DNA of 38,619 bases from a virus. This document shows positions 24,987 to 32,462 of the stretch, one piece after another (position 1 is the first letter of the stretch; every line of letters begins with the position of its first letter). The position numbers and the translations under genes were made by a program. The notes below the pieces were generated by a model, which searched no databases, was not told where the DNA came from, and saw nothing but the letters and a program-made list of their open reading frames with translations. The stretch is from positions 1 to 38,619 of IMG/VR virus record IMGVR_UViG_3300049020_000027, one strand, 5' to 3'.

Positions 24987-25793
24987 CTACTTGCACAACA
25001 GCGGCGCCACCTTCAGCGCCACGGCCGGCGCCAGCACATCGCGCACGGTCATGGTGTACCAAGCCTGGGTGCCGTGCGTGCCGTCGAGCAGGTAGGGAGC
25101 CAGGGACGGCAGAGCCAGGGCGTAGGAGTTCAGGTCTGCCACGCTCTGGCCGTGCTTCGCAGCCACGTCCTTCATGGCCTGGATGTGGTCGGGCATGAAG
25201 CGGACGGCCTGGGTGTAGAAGATCACCGCGCCGCCGTGCTTGGCGAACACCTCCAGATAGCCACGGTACGCCTCCAGGCTGTACGCGCTGAAGTCGTTGA
25301 TGCCGTGGTTGAAGACGGACACGTCGGCCGGCGGGATCTGCGCCAGCGGGGTCTTGTAGTTGTCCGTTCCCTCGATGGCCGACTTCGCCGTGAAGCCGCC
25401 AGCGTGATCCAGCACCACGACCTTGGCCGCGCCGAACTTGGCGTCCATCTCGGCCTGCAGCAGCACGGCGGGAGGCTTTGGCACCAGAGGCGCCGCGCCG
25501 CCCTCGATGTTCACGCCCACCATCGTGGAGTCGCCGAACAGGCGGACGGTGACGAAGGGCCGGCAGGCAGGCTCGGCCGAGGGGGAGGAGGAGCCGCCAC
25601 CGCCGCAGGCGGTGAGCGCTGCACAAGCGACCAGCGCAACGCGTTTACTTGCCCTCGCTAAGTGATTGATTCGAAACGCGTCGATTCGCCTTATCTGGCG
25701 AAGGTAAACTGCCCCTAAAACGCGCCATAAACCATTGATGCCAAACAGAAATCCAGCGATTTTGTTGGTCTGCACCGCCAACATCTGTTGCAT
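24987..25793 (-). CDS. SGNH/GDSL hydrolase lipoprotein, likely lysogenic-conversion gene
   Basis: This 268-aa frame starts at the complement of 25791-25793 with GGGAGA seven bases upstream. SGNH blocks: GDS at residues 87-89, GIND at 164-167 and DGTH at 237-240, so Ser89 and Asp237/His240 form the likely triad. A lipobox LTAC ends at Cys63, but about 45 residues precede the basic start of that signal, including another hydrophobic stretch. A lipoprotein signal is normally at the very N-terminus, so the natural start may differ. It converges on Rz1 (one base between) and lies next to the likely attP. Surface polysaccharide modification of the lysogen is a plausible role. Confidence 0.75.
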   Translation of the reverse strand: MQQMLAVQTNKIAGFLFGINGLWRVLGAVYLRQIRRIDAFRINHLARASKRVALVACAALTACGGGGSSSPSAEPACRPFVTVRLFGDSTMVGVNIEGGAAPLVPKPPAVLLQAEMDAKFGAAKVVVLDHAGGFTAKSAIEGTDNYKTPLAQIPPADVSVFNHGINDFSAYSLEAYRGYLEVFAKHGGAVIFYTQAVRFMPDHIQAMKDVAAKHGQSVADLNSYALALPSLAPYLLDGTHGTQAWYTMTVRDVLAPAVALKVAPLLCK

Positions 25794-25840
25794 GACGTTC
25801 TCCCTATGAAGATTGCAGGTTGTTCACTTCGTGTTCACTT
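25640..25840. other. Putative phage attachment region (attP)
   Basis: A less GC-rich stretch lies at the 3' side of integrase 1, where lambda-type phages carry attP. It contains a perfect hairpin TTCGCC-TTATCT-GGCGAA (25685-25702), which is a candidate core. It also has two direct 9-bp repeats TGTTCACTT at 25821 and 25832 (11-bp period), candidate arm sites; one overlaps the last integrase codons. The region also encodes the N-terminus of the SGNH lipoprotein frame. No host sequence is available to fix the core. Confidence 0.45.
25821..25840. repeat. Tandem 9-bp direct repeat beside integrase 1
   Basis: TGTTCACTT occurs at 25821-25829 and 25832-25840, separated by CG, so the copies lie on the same face of the helix. 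Position at the integrase 3' end suits arm-type integrase or excisionase binding sites. The assignment is inference. Confidence 0.6.
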
Positions 25841-26936
25841 GCCGTTTATTTGAGTCTAGCGGCTGCACCGTCACGCGGATGGCTTCTGACCCCCGCGGAT
25901 CGGCGTAGAGAGCCGCTGTTTTCTCATCCTGGTGGCCTAGAAGTTCCTTCGTATCGACGTTGCCCTGGGCCTTGTAGAGGCGCTTCGAAAGGCTGCGAAT
26001 CTCGTGGAACGTGGGTGCGTTCTCCGGCGGCAGTTCGGCGAGCTGGTAGGCCTTCGCAAAGGCTTTGGTGATGGTGTCCACAAAGACCGGAGAGCCTGCT
26101 GGCGCGTTGCCGAAGTTGCGGACGTGGTGGACGATGTAGCGCGACGCCACACCGCTGGTGTTGCGCAGCACCTCGCGCAGCACGAGCCCGGCCACGACAA
26201 GCTCCAGGTCCAGCGGGATTGCAATGCGAACGCCGGTCTTGCCTCGCTGAAACTCCAGGCAGTCGCCGACGATGTTGGAGCGCATCAGGCCCGAGAGGGT
26301 GTCCCGGTCGGAGCCCGTCACGAGTGCCAAGTCCATCGCCTTGCCGATCCAGCCGTTCACCTCGTCGGCCTTTGCGCGCACGGCGCGGAAGTCGTCCAGC
26401 GACAGCCGGCGGCGCTTGACCGTCACGGCCGGCGTGCGCGTGGCCTCGGCCGGGTTCGACGTCATCCACCCAAGCTGCATGCCGCGCTGGCACATGGTCA
26501 CCAGTCGCGAGCGCACGGCCAGCGCCAGGCGCGCCTTTTTTTCGACCGCCTCGATCGGCTCGACCAGCTCGGCGCAGTGCTGGGTGCGCAAGTCCGCCGC
26601 CTGCATGCTGCCGATGGCGGCCACGATGCGCTTGTCGAGCGACTTGTGCGAGCGCCGCGTGTTCGCCGCGGCGGCGGGCGGGATCTTGCCGAGCAGCGCC
26701 TCGACGGTCTGGCCGTCTTCAGCTGGCGCTGGGGCCATCTTGTCGAGCAGGCTCGGCGCCATCGACTCGACCTTCAGGTTCGCCGCCGCAGCCTGGGCCT
26801 TTGCGCCCTGCAGCGACACGCGCCCGATGGGGATGGTTCGGCCGTCCGGGTGCCGCCAGACGAAGTAGCCCTCACGCGGCTCGTAGAGCCCGCGCGGCCA
26901 GCCTCTGCGGTTCGCGTTGCGCCTTGCTGCGTTCAT
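25824..26936 (-). CDS. int: Tyrosine integrase 1 (lambda Int family)
   Basis: This 370-aa protein starts at the complement of 26934-26936 in an ATGA overlap with the excisionase gene. An N-terminal arm-binding-type domain (GLYEPREGYFVWRHPDGRTIPIG) is like lambda Int. Catalytic residues: Lys233, His311-x-x-Arg314, His335 and Tyr344. The first Arg box reads TGSDRDTL, so the likely catalytic Arg211 is one position later than in lambda (TGQR). The length is close to lambda Int (356 aa). Its position beside the excisionase gene and the putative attP makes it the likely integrase of this phage. Confidence 0.92.
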   Translation of the reverse strand: MNAARRNANRRGWPRGLYEPREGYFVWRHPDGRTIPIGRVSLQGAKAQAAAANLKVESMAPSLLDKMAPAPAEDGQTVEALLGKIPPAAAANTRRSHKSLDKRIVAAIGSMQAADLRTQHCAELVEPIEAVEKKARLALAVRSRLVTMCQRGMQLGWMTSNPAEATRTPAVTVKRRRLSLDDFRAVRAKADEVNGWIGKAMDLALVTGSDRDTLSGLMRSNIVGDCLEFQRGKTGVRIAIPLDLELVVAGLVLREVLRNTSGVASRYIVHHVRNFGNAPAGSPVFVDTITKAFAKAYQLAELPPENAPTFHEIRSLSKRLYKAQGNVDTKELLGHQDEKTAALYADPRGSEAIRVTVQPLDSNKRQVNTK

Positions 26937-27139
26937 GCTGCCAGGAACTCTGCCATGGCACCGCGCGGCGTCGCGTCGGTCATGCGTTGCGCGTCGGGCA
27001 GCACGTAGTAGCCCTTCCCTACCTTCTCGGGTGCGGGAACGATCTCCCCTGCCCTCACCCACTGGCGCAGCGTCCAGGCGGACGGCGGCGGGTCGTAGTG
27101 CAGAGCGGCCCAGTCGGCGAGTGGGATCTTCTTGCTCAT
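26933..27139 (-). CDS. xis: Excisionase (Xis-like)
   Basis: This 68-aa protein starts at the complement of 27137-27139 with GGGAAGAG upstream. Residues 18-48 (PPSAWTLRQWVRAGEIVP followed by GKGYYV) follow the lambda Xis winged-helix pattern. Xis bends attR and directs integrase to excision. It is cotranscribed with and translationally coupled to integrase 1. Confidence 0.85.
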   Translation of the reverse strand: MSKKIPLADWAALHYDPPPSAWTLRQWVRAGEIVPAPEKVGKGYYVLPDAQRMTDATPRGAMAEFLAA

Positions 27140-27161
27140 GGTCTCTTCCCAAGGATGGTTT

Positions 27162-27368
27162 TCAGGCGGAGGCGGCTTGGCGGTTCATCCACCCAGCGCG
27201 CCGCTCGGCAGCCTGGAATCCCTCCAACTGGCCGTACAGCTTGTGGCAGTTGAAGCGGGAGCAGCGGCGGCCGGTTTTGCGGTCAATGACGTAGGCCCAG
27301 TCGGACCCGGACGCCTTCTCCACGTAGTAACGCTCGCGCGCCTGCGGGAACGTTGGCTGGTTGTTCAT
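27162..27368 (-). CDS. Small hypothetical protein upstream of excisionase
   Basis: This 68-aa protein starts at the complement of 27366-27368, with GAGGGT just upstream. It contains aromatic and basic residues, WAYVIDRKTGRRCSRFNCHKLYGQLEGFQAAERR, with two Cys and one His that might bind metal. No family is recognised. It is part of the leftward early operon. Confidence 0.55.
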   Translation of the reverse strand: MNNQPTFPQARERYYVEKASGSDWAYVIDRKTGRRCSRFNCHKLYGQLEGFQAAERRAGWMNRQAASA

Positions 27369-27378
27369 GGTCAGACCC

Positions 27379-27882
27379 TCAAGCGGCACATGGGAACTGG
27401 GCGGGCACGACCACGCCCAGCCTGGCGGCTGCCAGCGCTTCGGCGTTGTGGCGCCCGTAGGCGATGAGGGCGATGGGCGCGCCGCTGTTGGCCTTGGCGC
27501 GCTCACCGGTGACGTAGTGGAAGTGCGGCCGGCCCTTGATGAAGCACACGGCATCGGCGACGCCCCAGACCGTTTCGTAGAACATGGCCGTCTCCGTGCG
27601 CGCCGGGACCAGCGCGATACCGTTGCCGTGCTGCACCAGCTTGCGCAGCCACTTGACCACCTCGCGACCGAACGGCGGGTTCAGCCAGACGCGGCCGTGC
27701 CAGGGCTGCGCCAGGCCGTCCAGCGCCTGGTGGAAGTGCTGCTTGGCGGTCTGCCACGGGCGACGCTCCGGCGCTGGTGCGCAGGGGTCAAGGTCGAACT
27801 CGCCGAGCGCGCGCAGGATCTCGGGCGGGGTCAGCCACTCGTCGTTCTTCATGCGGCTGGACTGGTGCGATGACAGGCTCAT
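27379..27882 (-). CDS. DNA N6-adenine methyltransferase (phage Dam-type)
   Basis: This 167-aa protein starts at the complement of 27880-27882. The start of the fold (MKNDEWLTPPEILRALG), then DLDPCA at 30-35 and NPPF at 68-71, match phage N6-adenine methyltransferases of the Dam type (PF05869). The family transfers a methyl group from S-adenosylmethionine to adenine in DNA. Probable roles are protection from host restriction or control of phage genes. An internal ATG 30 bases downstream is an alternative start. It is adjacent to a second methyltransferase gene. Confidence 0.85.
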   Translation of the reverse strand: MSLSSHQSSRMKNDEWLTPPEILRALGEFDLDPCAPAPERRPWQTAKQHFHQALDGLAQPWHGRVWLNPPFGREVVKWLRKLVQHGNGIALVPARTETAMFYETVWGVADAVCFIKGRPHFHYVTGERAKANSGAPIALIAYGRHNAEALAAARLGVVVPAQFPCAA

Positions 27883-27905
27883 GGGCAGGCTTCGTACATG
27901 GGAAT

Positions 27906-28589
27906 TCAGTCCAGGAGGGCCGCTTGCTGCGGCGCTTCTGGGGCGGGGGCGAAAAGCTGGACCTGCTGCTGGGCCTGCTCGATGCGCCGGCAGGCAATGT
28001 CGAAGTAGGACTGCTCGCGTTCGATGCCGATGAACGCGCGGCCAAGCTGAACGCAAGCCACGCCGGTGCTGCCGCTGCCCATGAACGGGTCCAGCACGGT
28101 TGCGGCCGGGCCAGCATGCTGGATGGCCCAAGCCATCACCGCCACTGGCTTTTGCGTCGGGTGCTCCTTGGTCCTGTAGTCGCCGCGCGCCAGCGGGTCA
28201 TAGGTCAGCACCCGCGCGTTACCGTCCCACGAGCACCAGGCGAACTCGCACTCGGCGAAGTCCCGCGCCTTGAAGCCGGCGCCCTTGTCCCACACCAGGA
28301 AGTTGCGCGATGGCGGCAGCGGGAAGTAGTTGCCGCCGAACAGGATTACGCGCGCCGACTTTGAGCAAACCAGGGCCAACAGCTCATCAGGCGGGGGGGC
28401 GTCATCCCAGCGCAGGTCGGAGCTGGCCTCGATCTTCAGCCGGCCGTACTTCCCGGTGCCGGCGCTGGCGCCGATGCCGTACGGCGGGTCAGTGATGACG
28501 GCGTCGACGTTGGACAGCGTCGGCAGCACCTCCATGCAATCGCCACGGTAGAGAGTGGCGCTGCCAATGACGACTTTTTCGTAGCTCAT
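27906..28589 (-). CDS. DNA adenine/cytosine-N4 methyltransferase, beta class
   Basis: This 227-aa protein starts at the complement of 28587-28589. Motif IV DPPY (residues 34-37) precedes motif I DPFMGSGSTG (167-176), the beta-class order, with VVIGSATLYRGDCMEVL at the start. DPPY allows N6-adenine or N4-cytosine specificity. No restriction endonuclease lies nearby, so it is an orphan enzyme probably used against host restriction. The length is typical of short phage methyltransferases. Confidence 0.9.
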   Translation of the reverse strand: MSYEKVVIGSATLYRGDCMEVLPTLSNVDAVITDPPYGIGASAGTGKYGRLKIEASSDLRWDDAPPPDELLALVCSKSARVILFGGNYFPLPPSRNFLVWDKGAGFKARDFAECEFAWCSWDGNARVLTYDPLARGDYRTKEHPTQKPVAVMAWAIQHAGPAATVLDPFMGSGSTGVACVQLGRAFIGIEREQSYFDIACRRIEQAQQQVQLFAPAPEAPQQAALLD

Positions 28590-28612
28590 GGATGAGTTCG
28601 AAGGGTGGGAGG

Positions 28613-28807
28613 TCAGGCCGCCAGCGCGGTGTCGATGATCCGGACGACAGCAGCGGGCAGCGGCTCGATGCCGTCGCGGCGACACTCGAAGTCGAAGCGC
28701 TGCAGGCGCTCCAGCGCCGTGCGCAGCACATCGTTCTGATCGGCTAGGCGCTCGATTTCTGCTTCGCGCCTGCGAAGCAGTTGCAGCGTTTCTTGGTAGT
28801 CGGTCAT
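28613..28807 (-). CDS. Small coiled-coil protein, unknown
   Basis: This 64-aa protein starts at the complement of 28805-28807. Residues 5-40 form a strongly charged heptad-like helix (LLRRREAEIERLADQNDVLRTALERLQ), predicted coiled coil. The start has no clear purine-rich ribosome site; a C-rich stretch follows the upstream stop instead. No family is recognised. Confidence 0.55.
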   Translation of the reverse strand: MTDYQETLQLLRRREAEIERLADQNDVLRTALERLQRFDFECRRDGIEPLPAAVVRIIDTALAA

Positions 28808-28824
28808 CACAGTCGGTGGGAGGT

Positions 28825-29013
28825 TCAGTCGCGAGGCGCAGGCATCGGGCATTCGTGCCGCTTTGCGAACCGCCTGGCGCCCGCCTCGTCGGTGTCTCGC
28901 GAGAAGGTGCGAGGGAAGCGCAGCCGGGACGACGGGTACTTGAAGTCAACGACCCACGACAGGCGATAGTGGTCAATGTCGATCTGCCTGATCCGGTGCG
29001 AATAGCTTTTCAT
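28825..29013 (-). CDS. Small basic hypothetical protein
   Basis: This 62-aa protein starts at the complement of 29011-29013. It is rich in Arg, Tyr and Ser (DHYRLSWVVDFKYPSSRLRF) and may be a small beta-rich nucleic-acid-associated protein. The family is not recognised. It lies between the methyltransferase block and other small early genes. Confidence 0.5.
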   Translation of the reverse strand: MKSYSHRIRQIDIDHYRLSWVVDFKYPSSRLRFPRTFSRDTDEAGARRFAKRHECPMPAPRD

Positions 29014-29034
29014 GGTCGAGGCTTGGGGATGGGA

Positions 29035-29349
29035 TCAGGTGGTCGGTGCGGAGGCCCGCTTCCAGTCCGAGCTGCGCATCACCTCCTCCAGTCGCTCGAT
29101 GGCACCGGGCTTATCAAGGGCGACATGCAGCTTTGCCGACTGGACACGCGCGATGGCCTTCCAATCAGTCGGGTCGGCTTGCTCTGCCAGGCGGTCGCGC
29201 AGGATGCCGGCCGCACCGCCCAGTTCATCCGTCAGCGGCCAGCGCCAGTTAGGCAACTTTTCGAGCACGTCGGGGCCGAGGGCTTCGAGGATGGCTGCTG
29301 CCTCATCCATCAGAGACGCGGCCATGGTCAGGTCGTGTTGCAAGGTCAT
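29035..29349 (-). CDS. Hypothetical early protein
   Basis: This 104-aa protein starts at the complement of 29347-29349 with GAGGT upstream. It is acidic and helical, with LEALGPDVLEKLPNWRWPLTDELGGAAGILRDRL in the middle. No motif is recognised. It belongs to the leftward operon of small accessory genes. Confidence 0.55.
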   Translation of the reverse strand: MTLQHDLTMAASLMDEAAAILEALGPDVLEKLPNWRWPLTDELGGAAGILRDRLAEQADPTDWKAIARVQSAKLHVALDKPGAIERLEEVMRSSDWKRASAPTT

Positions 29350-29379
29350 AGGAATACCTCAGTTCCGGGGCTTGGAAAG

Positions 29380-30093
29380 TCAGGTTCGCTGGAGGACAAA
29401 CTCCAGCATCGCCCGCGCTTGCTGCGCATCCAGCAGGTTGGTGCCGATGGGCCAGCTACCGGTTTCCCTGGCGCGTTCCCTGTTGAACGAGATGAAGCAG
29501 TCGGGGCTGAAGCTGTCCGGCAGACGCCAGCCCAAGAAGCGGCTGACCATGGCGTCAGTGACAACGCCCATCGTTGCGTTCTCGACGTGCTGGGGCGCAG
29601 GCGATTCGCCAGCGCAGGTGGCCTGTTGGGGCTGGATGTCATTGCTCATGGTGGTCCTTTCGGTGGTGGGGAGAGATTGGTGGGCGGCCATGTGCGCCAT
29701 TGCTGCGGCCCAGCCGGCGTCGTGGCCCTTGCCGAAGCCTTCGGCGTATCGAATGGCGGCGTGGCCTTCGCCCTGCGCGCTGACGATGTGCTGCGCGTCG
29801 TTCGGACCAGTCGTCGCGGCGGCGAGCTGGTAGTAGCGCTGGGCGTCCTCGTAGAGCAGGCCCATGCGCAGCACGAGGGAGCGCAGCGCCGTGCCCTTCT
29901 TGTGCGTCCCGTGGCCCACCGTCACGTCGCAGGGGAGCGGCATGTCCAGCGGGTCAGTTGGAGCCAGGCTGCGGAGCACCTGATATGCCTCGTTGCACAC
30001 GCCCCGCTCATGCGATGGCGTCTTGAAGCGGCGCGCCATATCGCTGATCTGGTCAGCAAGGCGCCGCACTTCGGCAAAGTCTGTTGTCGTCAT
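29380..30093 (-). CDS. Hypothetical early protein with two parts
   Basis: This 237-aa protein starts at the complement of 30091-30093. The first 150 residues are helical (ADQISDMARRFKTPSHERG). The last 75 (VTDAMVSRFLGWRLPDSF followed by PDCFISFNRERAR and GTNLLDAQQARAMLEFVL) form a compact segment that recurs at the C-terminus of many unnamed phage early proteins. An internal Met at the junction could start a separate short product. The function is unknown. Confidence 0.6.
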   Translation of the reverse strand: MTTTDFAEVRRLADQISDMARRFKTPSHERGVCNEAYQVLRSLAPTDPLDMPLPCDVTVGHGTHKKGTALRSLVLRMGLLYEDAQRYYQLAAATTGPNDAQHIVSAQGEGHAAIRYAEGFGKGHDAGWAAAMAHMAAHQSLPTTERTTMSNDIQPQQATCAGESPAPQHVENATMGVVTDAMVSRFLGWRLPDSFSPDCFISFNRERARETGSWPIGTNLLDAQQARAMLEFVLQRT

Positions 30094-30118
30094 GATGTGC
30101 AGTTCCAAAGGGTGGGAA

Positions 30119-30478
30119 TCAGGCGAACTCGGTGTCGCCGGGCTGCGACGCAAGGACGTGGGCGCCCTCCGCACCGTCGGCGAACGCGTCGGCTTCTTCC
30201 CGCGTCTTGAACATGGCGCGACCGATGAGGAACGAGCGCGACAGGCGGCTGCCCCACGCCTCCACCTTCCAAGGGAAGGTCCGATGGAAGGCCGCTCTGT
30301 TCAAGTCTTCGGCGAGGTCGAGCGCCGTCGTCTGGAAAGGGACGGCGAGGACCAAACGGCCGTTGTGGACCACGCGCCATTTCTTGCCGTTGCGGCTCCC
30401 GCGTCCGCCCATCAGGGCGAACACCGGGTCTTTCTCGACGGTGTACGGGCCGGGTGTGCGCTTGGCTGTGGTGTTCAT
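30119..30478 (-). CDS. Hypothetical early protein
   Basis: This 119-aa protein starts at the complement of 30476-30478. It opens with TPGPYTVEKDPVFALMGGRG, a pattern common in short phage early proteins, and contains a basic middle (RNGKKWRVVHNGRLVLAV). No enzymatic motif is visible. It lies just downstream of the second integrase. Confidence 0.55.
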   Translation of the reverse strand: MNTTAKRTPGPYTVEKDPVFALMGGRGSRNGKKWRVVHNGRLVLAVPFQTTALDLAEDLNRAAFHRTFPWKVEAWGSRLSRSFLIGRAMFKTREEADAFADGAEGAHVLASQPGDTEFA

Positions 30479-30499
30479 ACTCGTCGCTCGGGTAAGGGA

Positions 30500-31510
30500 T
30501 CAGGCCGCGGCCGCCTGCTGGGCGTCGTTGGCGGCAGGCGCGCGCTGCGCGTCCACCGTCTTCCATTCGGCCTCGGTCAGCCCGCGGTCGTCGAGGTAGA
30601 CCTTCGTCATCTCGGCGTGCTTGTGGCCCAGCAGCGTCTGCACGGTGACAGGCTCCATGCCCTCGGCGATGTACGTGCGGGCCGACAGGCTGCGAACCTC
30701 GTGCAGGCTGGGCCACTCGAAGCGCTGGTAGGCGTCGGGCCCGCACACGGCGACGATGTGCTGTCGGAAGCGCGCCGACAGCGACGACATCTCGATGGGC
30801 TGGCCGTTGGCCTGGCGCAGGAGGTTGTCGCCCGGCTTGCCGATGGTCCTGCACAGCTCGATGACCTCGCCAAGCGTCATCCCGGTGGCTTCCAGGCGGA
30901 GCGACAGCGGGATCGCGACGCGGGAGCCCACCGGCTTGCCGGCCTTCTTCTGCTGTTCGACCCTCAGATGCCCGTCGACAACGTCGGAGAACCACATGTT
31001 GGCCAGGTCGGCGCGGCGCTGGCCAGTGTGCAGCGCCAGCAGCAGCATGGCGTGCACCCAGCGCTGCGGGCTGGCGCGCGACAGGTCGAGCATCGCCTGC
31101 AGCGTGTCGAGCGTCAGGCGCTTGCGCAGGCCTGGCGACTTCGGCGGCTTGACGTGCGCGGCTGGGTTCGTCTCCGCGGCGCCGTTGTTGATGGCCTCGG
31201 TGTAGACGTCACGCAGCTCGCCCAGCACGCGGCGCGCGGTGTGCGGCGTGAACTGCTTGAGCTTGCTGGCGATGTCGACGGGGCGGATGCCGCGCAAGGG
31301 CATCTCTCCCCACATGGCCTCGATGTGTTTCACCGACGCCGCGCGGTTGCGCACGGTCTGGATGTTGTAGCCGCGCTCGGCGACCGCCTTGCGGTAGGTC
31401 ACCAGCCAGTCGGCCAGCGTCGGGCCGGCGTCGGCCACGGGCGCGGCCGGCCCTTGCGAGAGCTGGCGCAGTGCCTCCTTCAGCAGCTGCTTGAGCTTTT
31501 TCTTCTTCAC
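30500..31510 (-). CDS. Tyrosine integrase 2 (lambda Int family)
   Basis: This 336-aa protein starts at GTG (complement of 31508-31510), with GAGGT nine bases upstream. The complete catalytic set is visible: Arg165 (TGQRRADL), Lys189/Lys192, His270-x-x-Arg273, His296 and Tyr305. It begins with a Lys-rich helix instead of the arm-binding start of lambda Int. No excisionase or tRNA lies nearby. It sits inside the early operon, about 4 kb from integrase 1. It could act on another site, resolve genome multimers or be an acquired recombinase. Confidence 0.9.
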   Translation of the reverse strand: MKKKKLKQLLKEALRQLSQGPAAPVADAGPTLADWLVTYRKAVAERGYNIQTVRNRAASVKHIEAMWGEMPLRGIRPVDIASKLKQFTPHTARRVLGELRDVYTEAINNGAAETNPAAHVKPPKSPGLRKRLTLDTLQAMLDLSRASPQRWVHAMLLLALHTGQRRADLANMWFSDVVDGHLRVEQQKKAGKPVGSRVAIPLSLRLEATGMTLGEVIELCRTIGKPGDNLLRQANGQPIEMSSLSARFRQHIVAVCGPDAYQRFEWPSLHEVRSLSARTYIAEGMEPVTVQTLLGHKHAEMTKVYLDDRGLTEAEWKTVDAQRAPAANDAQQAAAA

Positions 31511-31523
31511 GCTCGACCTCTAA

Positions 31524-32141
31524 TCAGTGGGCGCCGTCGGTTTCGAGTTCGGCGATCTCGTCTGCTGCGCTGCCGTGGGCATCGGCGAACAGCTGGCCGG
31601 CGTCCGGGTGGTCGGCCTCAAACGCTTCCACGCTGCCGTCGATGGCCTCCTCCTTCGGCAGCGGCTTCAGAAGCTGGATCCAGACGGCCTGGCCGTTGTG
31701 CATGCCCAGCTTGCCCAGGCGGTCCGCGTCCACGTCGCTGGTGCCGAACTTGAACTTCAGGACGATGCTGCCGCCCTGCTTCGCGTCGACCGTGACCTTG
31801 TCGACCTTGCCGCGCGCGAACTCCATCGGCGTGGTCTCGTCGATGCCGTCGTCGACCAGCAGTCGCCAGCCCTCATGCACGGTCGTGAGCTTGACCAGGT
31901 CGATGCAGTTGCTGCGCAGCACCGGCGTGCTGGGCTCAACGTCGGGCAGGTCGCCCTGCTGGCCGTCGTCCACGGCCTTGTAGAGGCAGTGCCGCAGCGC
32001 CGGGTCGATCTGGTCGAGCAGTGTGTTCGCGGCCGTGATCTCGAAGCCGAGCGTGACGGCCGCCTTGTCCTCGTCGCCGTGCTTCTCGGTGCGGGTTTGA
32101 ACGGCCAGCTTGGCCTCGGTGAACTCGGTGATCTCGAACAT
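31524..32141 (-). CDS. Phage early protein next to the recombination genes
   Basis: This 205-aa protein starts at the complement of 32139-32141 with AGGAG upstream. The layout of a beta-rich N-terminal half (FEITEFTEAKLAVQTRTEKHG, AAVTLGFEIT) followed by an acidic tail resembles a family often found beside phage single-strand-annealing genes. Its function is not established. The acidic C-terminus recalls single-strand DNA-binding proteins, but no OB-fold motif can be proven by eye. Confidence 0.6.
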   Translation of the reverse strand: MFEITEFTEAKLAVQTRTEKHGDEDKAAVTLGFEITAANTLLDQIDPALRHCLYKAVDDGQQGDLPDVEPSTPVLRSNCIDLVKLTTVHEGWRLLVDDGIDETTPMEFARGKVDKVTVDAKQGGSIVLKFKFGTSDVDADRLGKLGMHNGQAVWIQLLKPLPKEEAIDGSVEAFEADHPDAGQLFADAHGSAADEIAELETDGAH

Positions 32142-32164
32142 GGGCAGGGGCTCCTGGTGGTGGG

Positions 32165-32195
32165 GAAGAAAAGGGCCCCGGCCGAAGCCGGGACC
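32165..32195 (-). terminator. Internal terminator/attenuator in the leftward operon
   Basis: Read on the - strand, a 9-bp stem (one G-T) around a TTCG tetraloop (32174-32195) is followed by CTTTTCTT (about 32165-32173). It lies in the 111-base gap between the recombination genes and the downstream early genes. It would lower expression of the downstream genes unless antitermination acts. Confidence 0.65.
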
Positions 32196-32252
32196 AAAGC
32201 GCTGCCCGTAAGGGAGGAGGGAGGGAGAACCAGGCAGCGCGTGACAACTTGG

Positions 32253-32462
32253 TCAGGTGGTCGGCAGCTCCTGCTGCTCGCCGGCAATCTTCTCGACCGT
32301 GACGCCGGCCTCGAACGCGTTCAGCAGGTCGTCCTGCGTGGCCACGCGCACGTCGAAGGCGTCGGCCGCCACATGACGCACGGCGACGCTCGGGTGGCTG
32401 GCGCGCACGAGGCGCGGCTTCTTGGTGGCCTTGTCGGCGACGAAGTAGATGCGGGTGGTCAT
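32253..32462 (-). CDS. Small hypothetical protein in recombination operon
   Basis: This 69-aa protein starts at the complement of 32460-32462 in an ATGA overlap with the preceding gene. The N-terminus is beta-like (TTRIYFVADKATKKPRLVRAS), followed by a short helix (DDLLNAFEAG). Similar small proteins are common in phage early operons and lack a known function. Confidence 0.6.
   Translation of the reverse strand: MTTRIYFVADKATKKPRLVRASHPSVAVRHVAADAFDVRVATQDDLLNAFEAGVTVEKIAGEQQELPTT

Noticed and set aside
25660-25690. TTCGAATC on the - strand resembling a tRNA T-loop, a common attachment site
   Set aside because: The flanking bases do not form the required 5-bp T stem (no G53-C61 pair) and no acceptor stem is present. 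It is not a tRNA fragment.
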